From Lamellibrachia satsuma (lineage: Eukaryota; Annelida; Polychaeta; Sabellida; Siboglinidae): a DNA stretch of 64,000 nucleotides. Position 1 is the stretch's first letter. Each line of letters begins with the position of its first letter. The notes under the pieces were generated by a model. It worked only from the letters and a program-made list of their open reading frames with translations. It did no database searches and was not told the DNA's origin. Position numbers and translations under genes: made by a program. The DNA lies in contig BSQZ01000006.1 of assembly GCA_033239005.1 (NCBI GenBank), positions 3,967,501 through 4,031,500 on the forward strand, read 5' to 3'. Positions 11,892 to 21,769 of the stretch are shown piece after piece.

Positions 11892-14767
11892 AAGTGCAGG
11901 GGGGTTACCTAGAGGTGTCTCAAGCAGAACAAGAGGCCACTAGCACAGATAAACCAATATCAAATCATCCGAAAAACATCTCTGAAAAAGGCTATAGATG
12001 CGTATGTTTAAATGCAAGGAGCATAGTAAATAAGAAAAAGGAATTAAACATTATGGTAGAAGATATTGACCCTCACATAATTGGTATAACTGAATCATGG
12101 GCCAACATAGATATAACAGATGCTGAATTAGGACTAACAGGATACGTAATGTTTAGGAAAGATCGAATAGGAAGAAGGGGCGGGGGAGTTATTTTATATG
12201 TTAAAGAATCTATTCAGGCTTATGAAATAAAACTAGAAAGGGAAGCAGATTGCGATGAAGCTGTTTGGTGCAAAATTGTTTCAGGAAATTCAAAATTAAC
12301 TATTGGATTAGTTTACCGAAGCCCAAACATAAACGAAGAGGACAACACAAAAATAAAAATCGCTATAAAGGAAGTTAGTAAAGGGGAATGTATCATAATG
12401 GGAGATTTTAACCATGGACACATACAATGGAATTCTCTAGAGAGCACAGGGATTGAGGATCAACAATTTCTATGTTTAATCCAGAATAGCTTTCTTACTC
12501 AGCACGTACTAGAACCAACCAGGGGAGAAAATGTATTAGATATAGTTTTGTCATCACAAAAAGAATTAGTGGACAATGTAAAAATATTTGAACCATTGGG
12601 TAATAGTGACCATAATCAAATACATTTTGACATCAATGTAAAATCAGAAAGTAAAAATAAGAAAACGTACAAGAGAAACTTCCACAAAGGTAACTACAAA
12701 GATATGAGAAAATACTTAGCACAGCTAGATTGGAATAACATGCTGATGAATAAGACTGCAATTGAATGTTGGAATATTCTAAGATATGAAATTGAGAGTA
12801 TCATTGATAAATTTGTTCCCTTCCGAAAACAAGGAAAACGGTGTAGAAAGAAACACTTGTCAAAAGAGGCAATTAGAAAAATAATGCTAAAACAAACTAT
12901 GTGGAGGGTTTATAGGCGTACCAGAAAGGAAGAAGACTATGCAAAATACAAAGAGGCACTTAATGCAGCTACAACTGAAATCAGACAATCTAAAAGAAGC
13001 TATGAGCAAAAACTGGCATGTAACATAAAAACTGACAGCAAGAGTTTTTATGCATATGTCAGGAGTAAACAAAACGTACAAGACAAGGTTGGACCTCTAG
13101 AAGACAGTGCTGGAAATATAATATCACAGGGGTTTTTAATGGCGGAAGACCTAAATGGTTACTTCAGTTCAGTGTTTACAAAAGAAGATATTAGCTCATT
13201 ACCAGTTGCTGATGCTAAATTTCAGGGGGCTAAATCTGACTATTTAGGACCGTTAGTTGTAACTCCAGAATTGGTAGCTAGGAAAATAAAGGCAATGAAG
13301 GATAATAAATCACCGGGAGTGGATGGGATTCCTCCAAAATTACTAATGGAAACAGTAGATCAAATCAGTATACCACTTGCAAGAGTATTCAACTTGTCAT
13401 TAAAAGAGGGAGTTGTTCCGTTTGAATGGAAAGAAGCAAACATCATACCAGTATTTAAAAAGGGTTCGAGAAATAAGTCAGAGAATTACAGACCAGTGAG
13501 TTTAACGTCAGTGATTTGTAAATTATTAGAAAGGTTAATTAAAGACCATATGGTGGACTTCCTCGTTAAGCATAAATTATTAAATTCATCTCAACATGGA
13601 TTCCTTAAAGCGAGGTCATGCTTAACAAATATGTTATGTTTTTTGGAAGAAATCACTAAGTGGATAGACGTGGGATCGCCAGTAGATATTATCTACTTAG
13701 ATTTTCAGAAAGCTTTTGACAAAGTGCCACATCAAAGATTGCTACTTAAATTAAAAGCCCATGGTATAGGGGATAGCATAACTGACTGGATAGAACAATG
13801 GCTGACTGACAGAAGACAACGAGTTGTAGTAGATGGCGAAGTTTCAAATTGGAAATCGGTTTTGAGTGGGGTACCTCAAGGATCAGTATTAGGACCTATA
13901 TTATTCTTAATTTATATCAATGACTTGGACGAGAGTATAACAAGTAACGTACTGAAATTTGCGGACGACACAAAACTGTTTAGAAAGGTTAATACTGATG
14001 GTGTTAAACAACATTTACAAAACGATCTAGACAGATTAGTGAAATGGTCTGAGAAATGGCAGATGTTGTTCAATTTTGGGAAATGTAAATGCCTACATAC
14101 AGGACATGGGAACTTGAATGTAAACTATAAAATGGGAGCTACTGTTCTTGGTACTACTGTAAAAGAAAAGGACTTAGGAGTTACAATAAGCGCTGATATG
14201 AAAGTTTCAGAGCAGTGTGGTATTGCAGCTTCAAAGGGTAATCAAATTCTTGGATTGATTAGAAGAAACATAACATACAAGGGAAAAAAGTTAATTATAC
14301 CTCTTTATAAAGCAATAGTTAGACCTCATTTAGAATACTGTATACACGCATGGAGACCATATCGTAAGAAGGATATAGATACGCTTGAACGCATACAAAG
14401 GAGAGCAACTAAAATGATTCCAGAACTTAGAGACCTTAGTTATGAAGATCGCCTGAAAGAATGTGGTTTAACAACTCTAGAGACAAGGAGGTTAAGAGGA
14501 GATCAGATTGAAGTTTTTAAGATATTGAATGGGTATGAAAATATTGATAGAAATATGTTTTTCTCACTCAAGAAGGATAGCAGAACTAGAGGACATGAGG
14601 TAAAATTAGTAAAGGATCAATGTAGATTGGACATCAGGATGCACTCGTTCTCACAGAGGACAATAAATGAATGGAACAAACTGTCTACAGATTGTGTAAC
14701 TGCTAGCAGCGTGAATATGTTTAAAAACAAGGTTGACACATATATCAGGAGGGCGGGTTATAAGTAG
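11876..14767 (+). CDS. CR1-clade LINE ORF2: endonuclease and reverse transcriptase
   Basis: This polyprotein nicks target DNA and copies the element RNA by target-primed reverse transcription. Counting from the GTG at 11894 (957 codons), the endonuclease carries Asn40 (LNARS), Glu67 (GITESW), Asp171 and Asn173 (MGDFNHGHIQW), and Asp239-His240 (NSDHNQ). The RT has YRPVSLTSVICK, YLDFQKAFDKVPH (Asp603), GVPQGSVLGPILF and KFADDTKLF (Asp691, Asp692). The CR1-type C-terminus follows (LERIQRRATKMIPELRDL, then INEWNKLS). The frame has no stop or frameshift over about 2.9 kb, so the protein looks functional, although the element is 5'-truncated. It has no ATG start and is offset -1 from ORF1. Confidence 0.93.
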   Translation, partial: TFFKLEVQGGYLEVSQAEQEATSTDKPISNHPKNISEKGYRCVCLNARSIVNKKKELNIMVEDIDPHIIGITESWANIDITDAELGLTGYVMFRKDRIGRRGGGVILYVKESIQAYEIKLEREADCDEAVWCKIVSGNSKLTIGLVYRSPNINEEDNTKIKIAIKEVSKGECIIMGDFNHGHIQWNSLESTGIEDQQFLCLIQNSFLTQHVLEPTRGENVLDIVLSSQKELVDNVKIFEPLGNSDHNQIHFDINVKSESKNKKTYKRNFHKGNYKDMRKYLAQLDWNNMLMNKTAIECWNILRYEIESIIDKFVPFRKQGKRCRKKHLSKEAIRKIMLKQTMWRVYRRTRKEEDYAKYKEALNAATTEIRQSKRSYEQKLACNIKTDSKSFYAYVRSKQNVQDKVGPLEDSAGNIISQGFLMAEDLNGYFSSVFTKEDISSLPVADAKFQGAKSDYLGPLVVTPELVARKIKAMKDNKSPGVDGIPPKLLMETVDQISIPLARVFNLSLKEGVVPFEWKEANIIPVFKKGSRNKSENYRPVSLTSVICKLLERLIKDHMVDFLVKHKLLNSSQHGFLKARSCLTNMLCFLEEITKWIDVGSPVDIIYLDFQKAFDKVPHQRLLLKLKAHGIGDSITDWIEQWLTDRRQRVVVDGEVSNWKSVLSGVPQGSVLGPILFLIYINDLDESITSNVLKFADDTKLFRKVNTDGVKQHLQNDLDRLVKWSEKWQMLFNFGKCKCLHTGHGNLNVNYKMGATVLGTTVKEKDLGVTISADMKVSEQCGIAASKGNQILGLIRRNITYKGKKLIIPLYKAIVRPHLEYCIHAWRPYRKKDIDTLERIQRRATKMIPELRDLSYEDRLKECGLTTLETRRLRGDQIEVFKILNGYENIDRNMFFSLKKDSRTRGHEVKLVKDQCRLDIRMHSFSQRTINEWNKLSTDCVTASSVNMFKNKVDTYIRRAGYK
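11882..11888 (+). promoter_or_regulatory. Candidate -1 ribosomal frameshift site TTTAAAC
   Basis: The heptamer TTTAAAC lies in the ORF1 frame as T TTA AAC and is followed at once by the ORF1 stop TAG. This is the canonical X XXY YYZ phase for -1 slippage. Slipping back one base gives TTT AAA CTA GAA, which enters the ORF2 frame. ORF2 is open from 11876 and has no ATG until 12052, which is already inside the endonuclease domain. The same heptamer, phase and stop occur in the second copy at 50636-50645. I see no obvious conserved stem-loop or pseudoknot after it. Reinitiation at a non-AUG codon just downstream is the main alternative. Confidence 0.5.
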
Positions 14768-14865
14768 GTGAACATTGTTGGACTCTCGATAAGCCAATGG
14801 CTTCCTTGTCCACTTGCCATCTGGGCCTTTGGCTTGGATGGCAAATCTTGTTAAATCTTGTTAAA
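14768..14865 (+). repeat. 3' UTR and terminal repeat of the CR1 element
   Basis: The short 3' UTR ends in two tandem copies of AATCTTGTTA plus AA. The copy at 49.6 kb has the same UTR and ends at the same point (53580). After that the two loci diverge completely, so this is the true 3' end. Confidence 0.9.
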
Positions 14866-15061
14866 GCGTAAGGTAAGCCCGGGCGGAACGTTTTCATTGG
14901 GAAGTTTCCTCTTCGGTGAAAGAGAGAATTATCAGATTTAAATGGAGCACGAAGAGAGAAAATAAAAATGTTTTCTTCGGACAGAGAGAAAAATGGCCAA
15001 AAACAGGGGCATTTGCGCGGCACATACATGTATACCTCAGTATAGGGAGTAACCCCCCCCC

Positions 15062-15440
15062 GGAGTTGAGGTCGAGCGAGTGGAGACATACAAATATCTA
15101 GAGGTCGTCTTTGATAAAGTCTTAAGCTTGAAAGAGAACACCAACGCCATCGTCAAAAAAGCACACACTCGAATAAATTGTTTGAGAAAGTTAAAATCGT
15201 TTGACATCAGTTCTCAACAACTCAGGACAAGTTTGACACATACTACTAGGGACGACTGACAAACAAACTGACAGACGTACTTCATGACGACACGACGACG
15301 CACCTACTGAAGGCGGACTTTGACAACAGAATCATTGAATGTAGCGGAAGATTTAGGGCGCCTGGGGCTAGAACGACAAGATATGCTGGTTCTTTTGTGC
15401 CTTCGGCGATCAGCGTTTTTAATCAGAAGGTAGGAAGAAC
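15062..15440 (+). pseudogene. L2-clade LINE, RT C-terminal region
   Basis: This continues the L2 ORF2 interrupted at 10477. Readable stretches are VERVETYKYLEVVFD, KENTNAIVKKAHTRINCLRK, LKSFDISSQQLRT, then RAPGARTTRYAGSFVPSAI. Stops and frameshifts interrupt it. The first ten bases are the right-hand target duplication GGAGTTGAGG. Confidence 0.75.
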
Positions 15441-15612
15441 TGGGAAGGAAAAAATTATGACTGTGTGGGCACATATGGGTGTTTTTCATGTTTTGTATCT
15501 ATAATTGTGTGTGATAAATGTAGTATTTACTCTTGCATGTTTATGTTTATATTTGTAATTGTATGCGTTGCACAGGCAGAAACGCAATTTCCCTGCGGGG
15601 ATCAATAAAGTA
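15441..15612 (+). repeat. L2 3' UTR and conserved terminus
   Basis: The last part (15585-15612) reads CAATTTCCCTGCGGGGATC followed by AATAAAGTA. This hairpin-forming terminus is a well-known conserved 3' end of L2-clade LINEs and fixes both the clade and the right boundary of the element. Confidence 0.8.
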
Positions 15613-16440
15613 TTTTATATGTTTATCTTTATCCAACATTAGCTGGGCGAGTCAATTATATCAGCGGGCACGTACTCACGTACTCACGTACTCACTTACG
15701 GAGTCTATGTCTACCATCATTGCTTGCTCGCTTCAATCTCACATTTTCCCGCTAGCTAAGTAGCTAAGTAGCTAAGTAGCTATACAGCACTGTCAAGGAA
15801 TGCATTACATATTTCTGGGTCGGCCCTCTCCTGCTGCGGCTGGGCGATTGTAGTGTTTACCTCCTTGACAGTAGTGTACAGTAGGAATGTGGTCAATGGT
15901 CACTAGTGTTATGATGAAGTCAACATTGTTGATGGACAACAAGTAGCGTCTGGCTTTGCCGTCCCATCTTCTTCCAAATATTCCAGGGCAGTGACTACAG
16001 GCTTGAACGTATACAGAGCAGTCGCACGACTGGACTATCTTGTCTCACATAGTGATTGCAGATTAGTTATGTTGTTCATACAAGCCTGTGCATATCCTCG
16101 TTTTAAAGTTCAGCCTGAAAGACATGAAACCTCTAGAAGCATGTGCGTACGTGCGTACGTGCGTACGTGCGTACGTGCGTACGGTTATCTACGCGTTTGC
16201 ACGTCTACGCTATTGTTGATGAGCTTCGTGTGTCATATAACTATGACTTGCTTTTGATATAACATTTACTAGTGTGCCAACATTAAATTAATTGGATTCA
16301 TGTTTTTTCAGTATATTGGATTGAATTGGAATTTTTTAACGTGTAAAAGATCATGTCATAGTCGTCACAGATGATGAATTTTTCGGTGTTGTGGAAATGT
16401 AAATATACTGCAAGATGTAATATACAACCTGTAATATGAT
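15613..16440. other. No gene seen; short tandem repeats
   Basis: I recognise no gene here. There are small repeats: ACTCACGT near 15670, GCTAAGTA near 15755-15780, and a GTACGTGC microsatellite at 16143-16182. Confidence 0.6.
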
Positions 16441-16489
16441 TTCAAACAATCTTTGTTTTTATTCCCTTTAAGGATATTACTTGCCAGTA

Positions 16490-16888
16490 CAGTTCACTCA
16501 GTGGCGCCAACCAGCATATCACCACTGCCGCAACCTGTCTGTAAATTAAAAATGAACAGTTGCTGAGTGGTATGAACAAGTGGTTGGCATCGCAACGTGA
16601 TTGTTGTGTACGACTTGTTACGTCATTGCCACTGTGCACTAGAGTACATAAAATGATTCTAAACAAAAACGAACGTTTTTGTGTTTCTAAACACATTTTC
16701 AATGCAAACAGTATCCACAATTGTATGCAACTAAAACTGAGAATCTGCAAAAACTGCACATCAAAGTAAGTTGTAGCAGTGATGAAATGGTCAGTGGCGC
16801 CACTGGTGGGGAGTTTGATCCCCACTGCCACAACTTGATTCAAACTCCCCACCAGTGGCGCCACTAACAATTTCGCCACTGCCACAAC
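16490..16888. repeat. GGCGCC-centred foldback repeat, copy 1
   Basis: Arms 16770-16819 and 16837-16888 are near-perfect inverted repeats: GTTGTAGCAGTGATGAAAT on the left pairs with ATTTCGCCACTGCCACAAC on the right. Each arm holds the palindrome CAGTGGCGCCACTG and the block GGTGGGGAGTTTGA. A lone arm of the related 22-kb palindrome lies at 16490-16620 (CAGTGGCGCCA, then a GAGTGGTATG block and GATTGTTGTGTACGAC). No coding capacity is seen. It looks like a foldback or MITE-type element. Confidence 0.7.
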
Positions 16889-17464
16889 ACATCTTCATTT
16901 AATTTACTACACTCCTAATTTCTGTCAACAAATCTCTCAATTTCAGTTGCGTGCTGGATACATACTTGTTTGTTTCGGTCCACGGCAAAATAACCGCGCG
17001 ATTGTTTTCGGTATATAATTGTTCATTTTATTCAAATTATGTCAGCCACTGATATATTTAAATATACCACGACATGTAAACTTAACTGCTGACCATACGC
17101 TATGCCTATGGTGAAAACTGGTATTGTCATAGCTTCTAAAACATCAGAAGAAGCATAAACCACAAGCATTTGATGGGACATCCTGTCGACATTCGACGTA
17201 TTCGCCATCTGGCGATTAACATTATGACATTCCGGGTACCGTCTGTTGACGCAATACACGATTACGCATGACGCAGAATCAATTCACCAGTTTTTACAGC
17301 TATTCAACCGTTGAACAACAACGGGAGAAGACTTCGCAAGCTAGCACTGTGTGTTGTTGAAATAAGTACATGTGGCGTCGCAGACGGGCCAGACCATTGA
17401 CAAGCGAAAGTTTGTCATCGCGAAAGAGGCGCCACCTGTCGGAGTCTCGTAGACCAGCGAAGCA

Positions 17465-18517
17465 CTACCGTTGAGCGCCGTTCGCGTGTGTCACACCGTG
17501 TGTCGTTTGGAGGACACTGTCGCCCCTCAGCGATCCGTTGCTATGCTCCAACAACATGGTCGATATAGGTGACCAGGGGGTCGGAGACCTGGCGTAGGCG
17601 AACCGCACAGAGGGCGACGTTGACATGGAGTCCTTGTGTCGCACTCGTACCGGACGGTAGGGGTTGAACGCGGCTCTCTGTTGGAAGGCCACCGCTTTGC
17701 CGCTCGGCAGCCTGGCGGATATATGCGGAGCGTAGCGCTTGCCCAGTTCCGCCATGTTGCAACGAGCTATCGCCGTTATTGCGTCGGTGTTTGACAACTC
17801 CGTGGCTGTGTCTCTCGGCTGGCCAAAGTATTGCCTTGTCAGTGGTGTGTCGTCTTTGGTCGCCGTGATGAAAAAATTGCTCCTGTCGTCTTCGGGTTCG
17901 TCTTCCGTCGATCCGCAAGGTATGACGACGAAGTGGTGATGACCAGTTGGCGACGCTACTGAAAACGAATCCTCCACCATGCTGGGAGGCGGTGCGGGCG
18001 GACCGACGCTGCCTTGGCCTGGGTAGCGCTGCACCTGGACGCAGGAACATACTTCCTCCAATGAGTTTCCCGCCTCCGAGCTGAAACGACTACCATTATC
18101 AGCGAGTCCGCACACGTGACCATTGCGATTGCTGCTGCCGGCGTGCAGGCGACGGATGTCGTTGAAACTCGGCCACCTTCCGGCGCTGCGAGATCGCTGC
18201 CGCGGGTGCAGCGAACGCCTCACGGGCGTTTCAATGCGCGGCAGGACGTCGATGATTCGCGTGAACGTCGGAGTCCTGGTGGGAGAACGGTTTCGAGAGG
18301 GCCTCGACCTTGCCAGCTGCTCGCCGAGACCTGTTTGCATCTTATTGGTCATCAGGTTGTAGAAGTGCACATCCTTGTCCCGATAGAACGGCCACCAACC
18401 CGGGGGAAGGTCTGGGGGCGCGACGCCGTCACCGCCTTTCCTTTTGCCAGTGACGGAATCTAAGCTTGTGTTTGTTTCTCTCGTTGTGTTGCGCGTGGAA
18501 TGAAAATGAGATGGCAT
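17465..18517 (-). CDS. Unrecognised protein with WW-like segment
   Basis: This GC-rich minus-strand frame of 350 codons runs from the ATG at 18517 and ends with TAG. I do not recognise the gene. Near the N-terminus there is a segment with LPPGWWPFYRDKDVHFYN then LMTNKMQ. It has the spacing of a WW domain (LPPGW, then aromatic FYN) but lacks the second conserved Trp. The rest is rich in Ser, Arg and Pro and looks disordered. The tail has a denser stretch (NTDAITAIARCNMAELGKRY, then FNPYRPVRVRHKD). No signal peptide or membrane segment is visible. It may be a single-exon gene or the last exon of a longer one; no strong acceptor is seen. Real coding is likely from length and composition. The function is unknown. 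Confidence 0.5.
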   Translation of the reverse strand: MPSHFHSTRNTTRETNTSLDSVTGKRKGGDGVAPPDLPPGWWPFYRDKDVHFYNLMTNKMQTGLGEQLARSRPSRNRSPTRTPTFTRIIDVLPRIETPVRRSLHPRQRSRSAGRWPSFNDIRRLHAGSSNRNGHVCGLADNGSRFSSEAGNSLEEVCSCVQVQRYPGQGSVGPPAPPPSMVEDSFSVASPTGHHHFVVIPCGSTEDEPEDDRSNFFITATKDDTPLTRQYFGQPRDTATELSNTDAITAIARCNMAELGKRYAPHISARLPSGKAVAFQQRAAFNPYRPVRVRHKDSMSTSPSVRFAYARSPTPWSPISTMLLEHSNGSLRGDSVLQTTHGVTHANGAQR

Positions 18518-18539
18518 TGTAATTTCCCACAATCTAACG

Positions 18540-20640
18540 GTCCAAGAATTAATGTGCCGTACTTGTCTCGTTCCACACGCCTACACCGGTGCCATTTCCT
18601 ATGCTCTCTGTATGTAGTAAGGTTGTCCTCCAAATTCAAGTAATTAAAACTGTCCTCATAATCGCGACACCACATCGACGGTACAAAATGCACAATCACA
18701 CTACGATCGATGAAGCGGTGCTTTCAAAATATCATACCCATGTAACACAACACATCCGATTCCGAAGGTTTTGCTCCACCGTATCGCCGGTCTTTAACGA
18801 GTGCCCGACGGTTACGTTACTGCCGTGAGGTGCATCGGTTGGGGATCTTACCGGAGTCGTCTTTCTGTCGATCGATCGATCCGTGCTCTCGGTTACAGTT
18901 GCTCGTCTTTTTCTTACAGTACTTCGAACACTGCGACAGCTCAACGTCACTCCAGTTCAGTTGTTTTCGCTCAATACACAGAAAACCTGCCGATTCAGTG
19001 CTGACCTGTGCATCCGACTGAATGTTCGCGTATCATTTGATTTGTTCGGCCTCGTAAACGTTCGAGTTCTACTCGTGCCGTTTGCGTTAGACAAACAGTA
19101 AGCTGAATACCGCTCGTTGACGCGTGGTTTGATTCACGCTGATTCTGTAATGACGTTAATTCAATGTTATCGATCCGGAACAATCGAAGGCTATGATATA
19201 TTCGCTTGATTTAATTAACACTCTGGATACTTATATCTTCACCTACATTTCGTGCCGTTGTTAAGTTCGTGGAATCCTTTCATCATATCCACGCACGTGA
19301 ATACTTATTCCACAATGTGCATGCTTCAATACAAAGCCGCACTTGGGCGCCCAATTAACTGCTCCGTCGTAGACCTTAATATCAAGGTGACGGTAACTCC
19401 TCGATGCAGTCTTAAGGATACGCCAGTGTTGTTGACTGCGGTCATTCGGACGCTTCGCCGAAGATCATGCCAACCAACAGATGTTACGAAGCGCCACTCT
19501 GGCGTTTACCAGCTCCTTAAAGCACCCGGCTTAAATATAATGTGCGTACACATGCATTCAGCTTGTCTCACCATCTACTGTGGCCGCCACTGTGCGCGTA
19601 CCTACTCGAACTGCTTGGCACAGGTATTCCATTATGTGCAGGCATTATCACGCGGTCGACGCAGTCCACCACGCGCGAAGCAAACAGTTAATGTTGTGTG
19701 TACTTGCCGGAGCGACCGTATCGTGCGTACCTTTGTTCCGTGTGTAGCTCCCCGTCGAACAATCTGACGAGATTACATTACAGACCGTCTGGATTTCGAT
19801 GGTATTAACTGCGCCTAAACGCGCGGACACAGAGCAACTAGTTTGGACGGTTCCAATTGATTGTAGCTCGCGGTGTATTGTTCTTGCGTTCACGTGAAAG
19901 GCCGCAGCCCGCAATGTTTACGTAGTATCGTCAAACGTGTCGACTCCCGTTCGACTAATGCACCTGTGCTATAGGTACTCAGCATAGTCACATCCAATGT
20001 AAGTTTATTTACTGTACAGAAGTGCCAAGTTTCTTGCTTTGTGAAGGAGATCTTGTGCTTTGGCAGTTTTATAAATTTTGACCTGCTTTTACTTCCCTTA
20101 GCAAAAAATCTATATAATTCAATAAAACAAAATCTGTAGAAATATATATATATAATTGTATAGAGTATAATAGAATTTTTAATAGAAAACTATACAATAC
20201 TAGATATTCTATAGAAATAGTTTATGTCTACTTACATTTTCTATAGATTTGTATATAATTTCATAGAATTAGAGCATTGCAGAATATTGTATAGAAAACA
20301 ATAGAAACTACACATTCTATAGCTATGTCCGCAAAAATCATCATATATAATATTCTATCAAAAAACTTGTTAGCTAAAGGTCCTGTATCTGTCCTTATCA
20401 ACAAAATATACCCCAAAATGCCCACGAATAGACTTGGTATGGATGGAATACAGCTCAATCTTCTAATAACAATCATTCTCTTATTACCCAACACAAAATT
20501 AAAGTCTTTCTCAATTCCGACTATATACTTGCACTGATGTCAACTGAATACAAAATGCAAAAGATCAGACTAACAGTCGAGAGGAAACGAATAGATTTCC
20601 AGAAACTAAGAAGCGTCAAATAATTACGTCTTCTTCTCTC
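18540..20640. other. Non-repetitive stretch without a recognised gene
   Basis: The part at 18540-19990 is unusually CpG-containing and unique-looking. It could hold the 5' region of the minus-strand ORF at 17465-18517, but I see no firm promoter or splice structure. From 20100 to 20330 the DNA is AT-rich with many TATAGAA and TTCTATAG words on both strands. A plus-strand frame at 19252-19767 has no recognisable features. Confidence 0.4.
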
Positions 20641-21089
20641 GTAATGGTAGAGCAGCGGGGTTATAGTTGAATCGCTAGGTGGTCGATCCACTCGATTGCT
20701 TTAAGAGAAGGTGTGTGGATCTCGGAGATTCCACCAGTAAATGCGAACATTCGGCAGTGTTTGACATTGTGGTCTGCGATTTGCTGGTCGTAGCCCACTC
20801 GCATCTTGCAGTGTCTCTGATGCGCCATTTGTGTATCAGATGCCCGGGTCGTCCTTGTAGAGTTTTGATGTGGTTAATGTTGGTTGATGGTGGTTGATGG
20901 TGGTCCACTGGCGTCAAGGAAGATAAAACCCGGGACATTCAATGGTACGGTCCGGTACAAGATTAAGCCATTGTGTGAGAAGCTGGCACGAAACAGTTCT
21001 AAAAAGTCACTATCATACCACTAAGTTAGGGTGTAAAACAGAAGTGGAACGAGCTGAAATATGTTTTAACTGAGACCATATAAGAAACA

Positions 21090-21585
21090 ATATGATTCAA
21101 GTAGAAGTCTGTGTCCAAAAGAAAACAGACCACGTGGTAGAATGATGGATTCAAGTAGAAGTCCGTGTCCAAAAGAAAGCAGACCACGTGGTAGAATGAT
21201 GGATTCAAGTAGAAGTCTGTGTCCAAAAGAAAGCAGACCACGTGGTAGAATGATGGATTCAAGTAGAAGTCTGTGTCCAAAAAGAAAGCAGACCACGTGG
21301 TAGAATGATGGATTCAAGTAGAAGTCCGTGTCCAAAAGAAAGCAGACCACGTGGTAGAATGATGGATTCAAGTAGAAGTCTGTGTCCAAAAAGAAAGCAG
21401 ACCACGTGGTAGAATGATGGATTCAAGTAGAAGTCCGTGTCCAAAAGAAAGCAGACCACGTGGTAGAATGATGGATTCAAGTAGAAGTCTGTGTCCAAAA
21501 AGAAAGCAGACAACGTGGTAGAATGATGGATTCAAGTAGAAGTCCGTGTCCAAAAGAAAGCAGACCACGTGGTAGAATGATGGAA
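21090..21585. repeat. 54-55 bp tandem repeat with CCACGTGG palindrome
   Basis: About nine units of 54 or 55 bp; GACCACGTGG recurs at 21128, 21182, 21236 and 21291. Each unit contains the 8-bp palindrome CCACGTGG and the block GATTCAAGTAGAAGT. The one-base length difference (AAAAG versus AAAAAG) shifts the frame between units, so the open minus-strand frames here are by-products. Confidence 0.9.
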
Positions 21586-21769
21586 TCAATGATAAAGTAA
21601 AGAAAAGAAAAGGATGTTTAGGCCATGGATAAAAATAGGACACCCAAAGCTAGGGCTAGTTATGTTGGAATGCAAGGAATGAAGCTGAAATAGTTAAAAG
21701 AGAATCAAAGAAAGAGTCCATTGATAGCTTGTGCGAAGACCTGGAAGTAGGTTAAAGATGAAAATGAAA

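Larger units (their letters stand above)
10488..15061. mobile_element. TIR-type DNA element in L2, itself invaded by CR1
   Basis: The left end reads GGGGGAGTACTGCCATAC after a short CCC. The reverse complement of the right end reads GGGGGTTACTCCCTATAC. The two ends are therefore imperfect inverted repeats. Ten-base direct repeats flank the whole block. The element's own sequence is about 115 bp on the left (10488-10602) and about 195 bp on the right (14866-15061); everything between is the CR1 element. No transposase is seen, so it is non-autonomous. A target duplication of this size would suit a Mutator-like element, but that is inference. Confidence 0.65.

Noticed and set aside
18460..18699. 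Joining the 17.5-18.5 kb ORF to the GPCR as its C-terminal exon
   Set aside because: The only nearby acceptor gives the wrong phase, the gap is 14 kb, and the ORF has no helix 8-like start.
19252..19767. 171-codon plus-strand frame
   Set aside because: No domain, no membrane or signal segment, no splice sites and no codon pattern that I trust; kept as unassigned DNA.
20648..20700. tRNA-like block (TGGTAGAGCAGCGG with GGTCGATCC)
   Set aside because: Box A and box B words are present but I could not fold a cloverleaf with a matching acceptor stem; it may be a decayed SINE head.
21026..21643. Repetitive minus-strand proteins (YHVVCFLLDTDFYLN type)
   Set aside because: They are products of the 54-55 bp tandem repeat; the frame changes between units.
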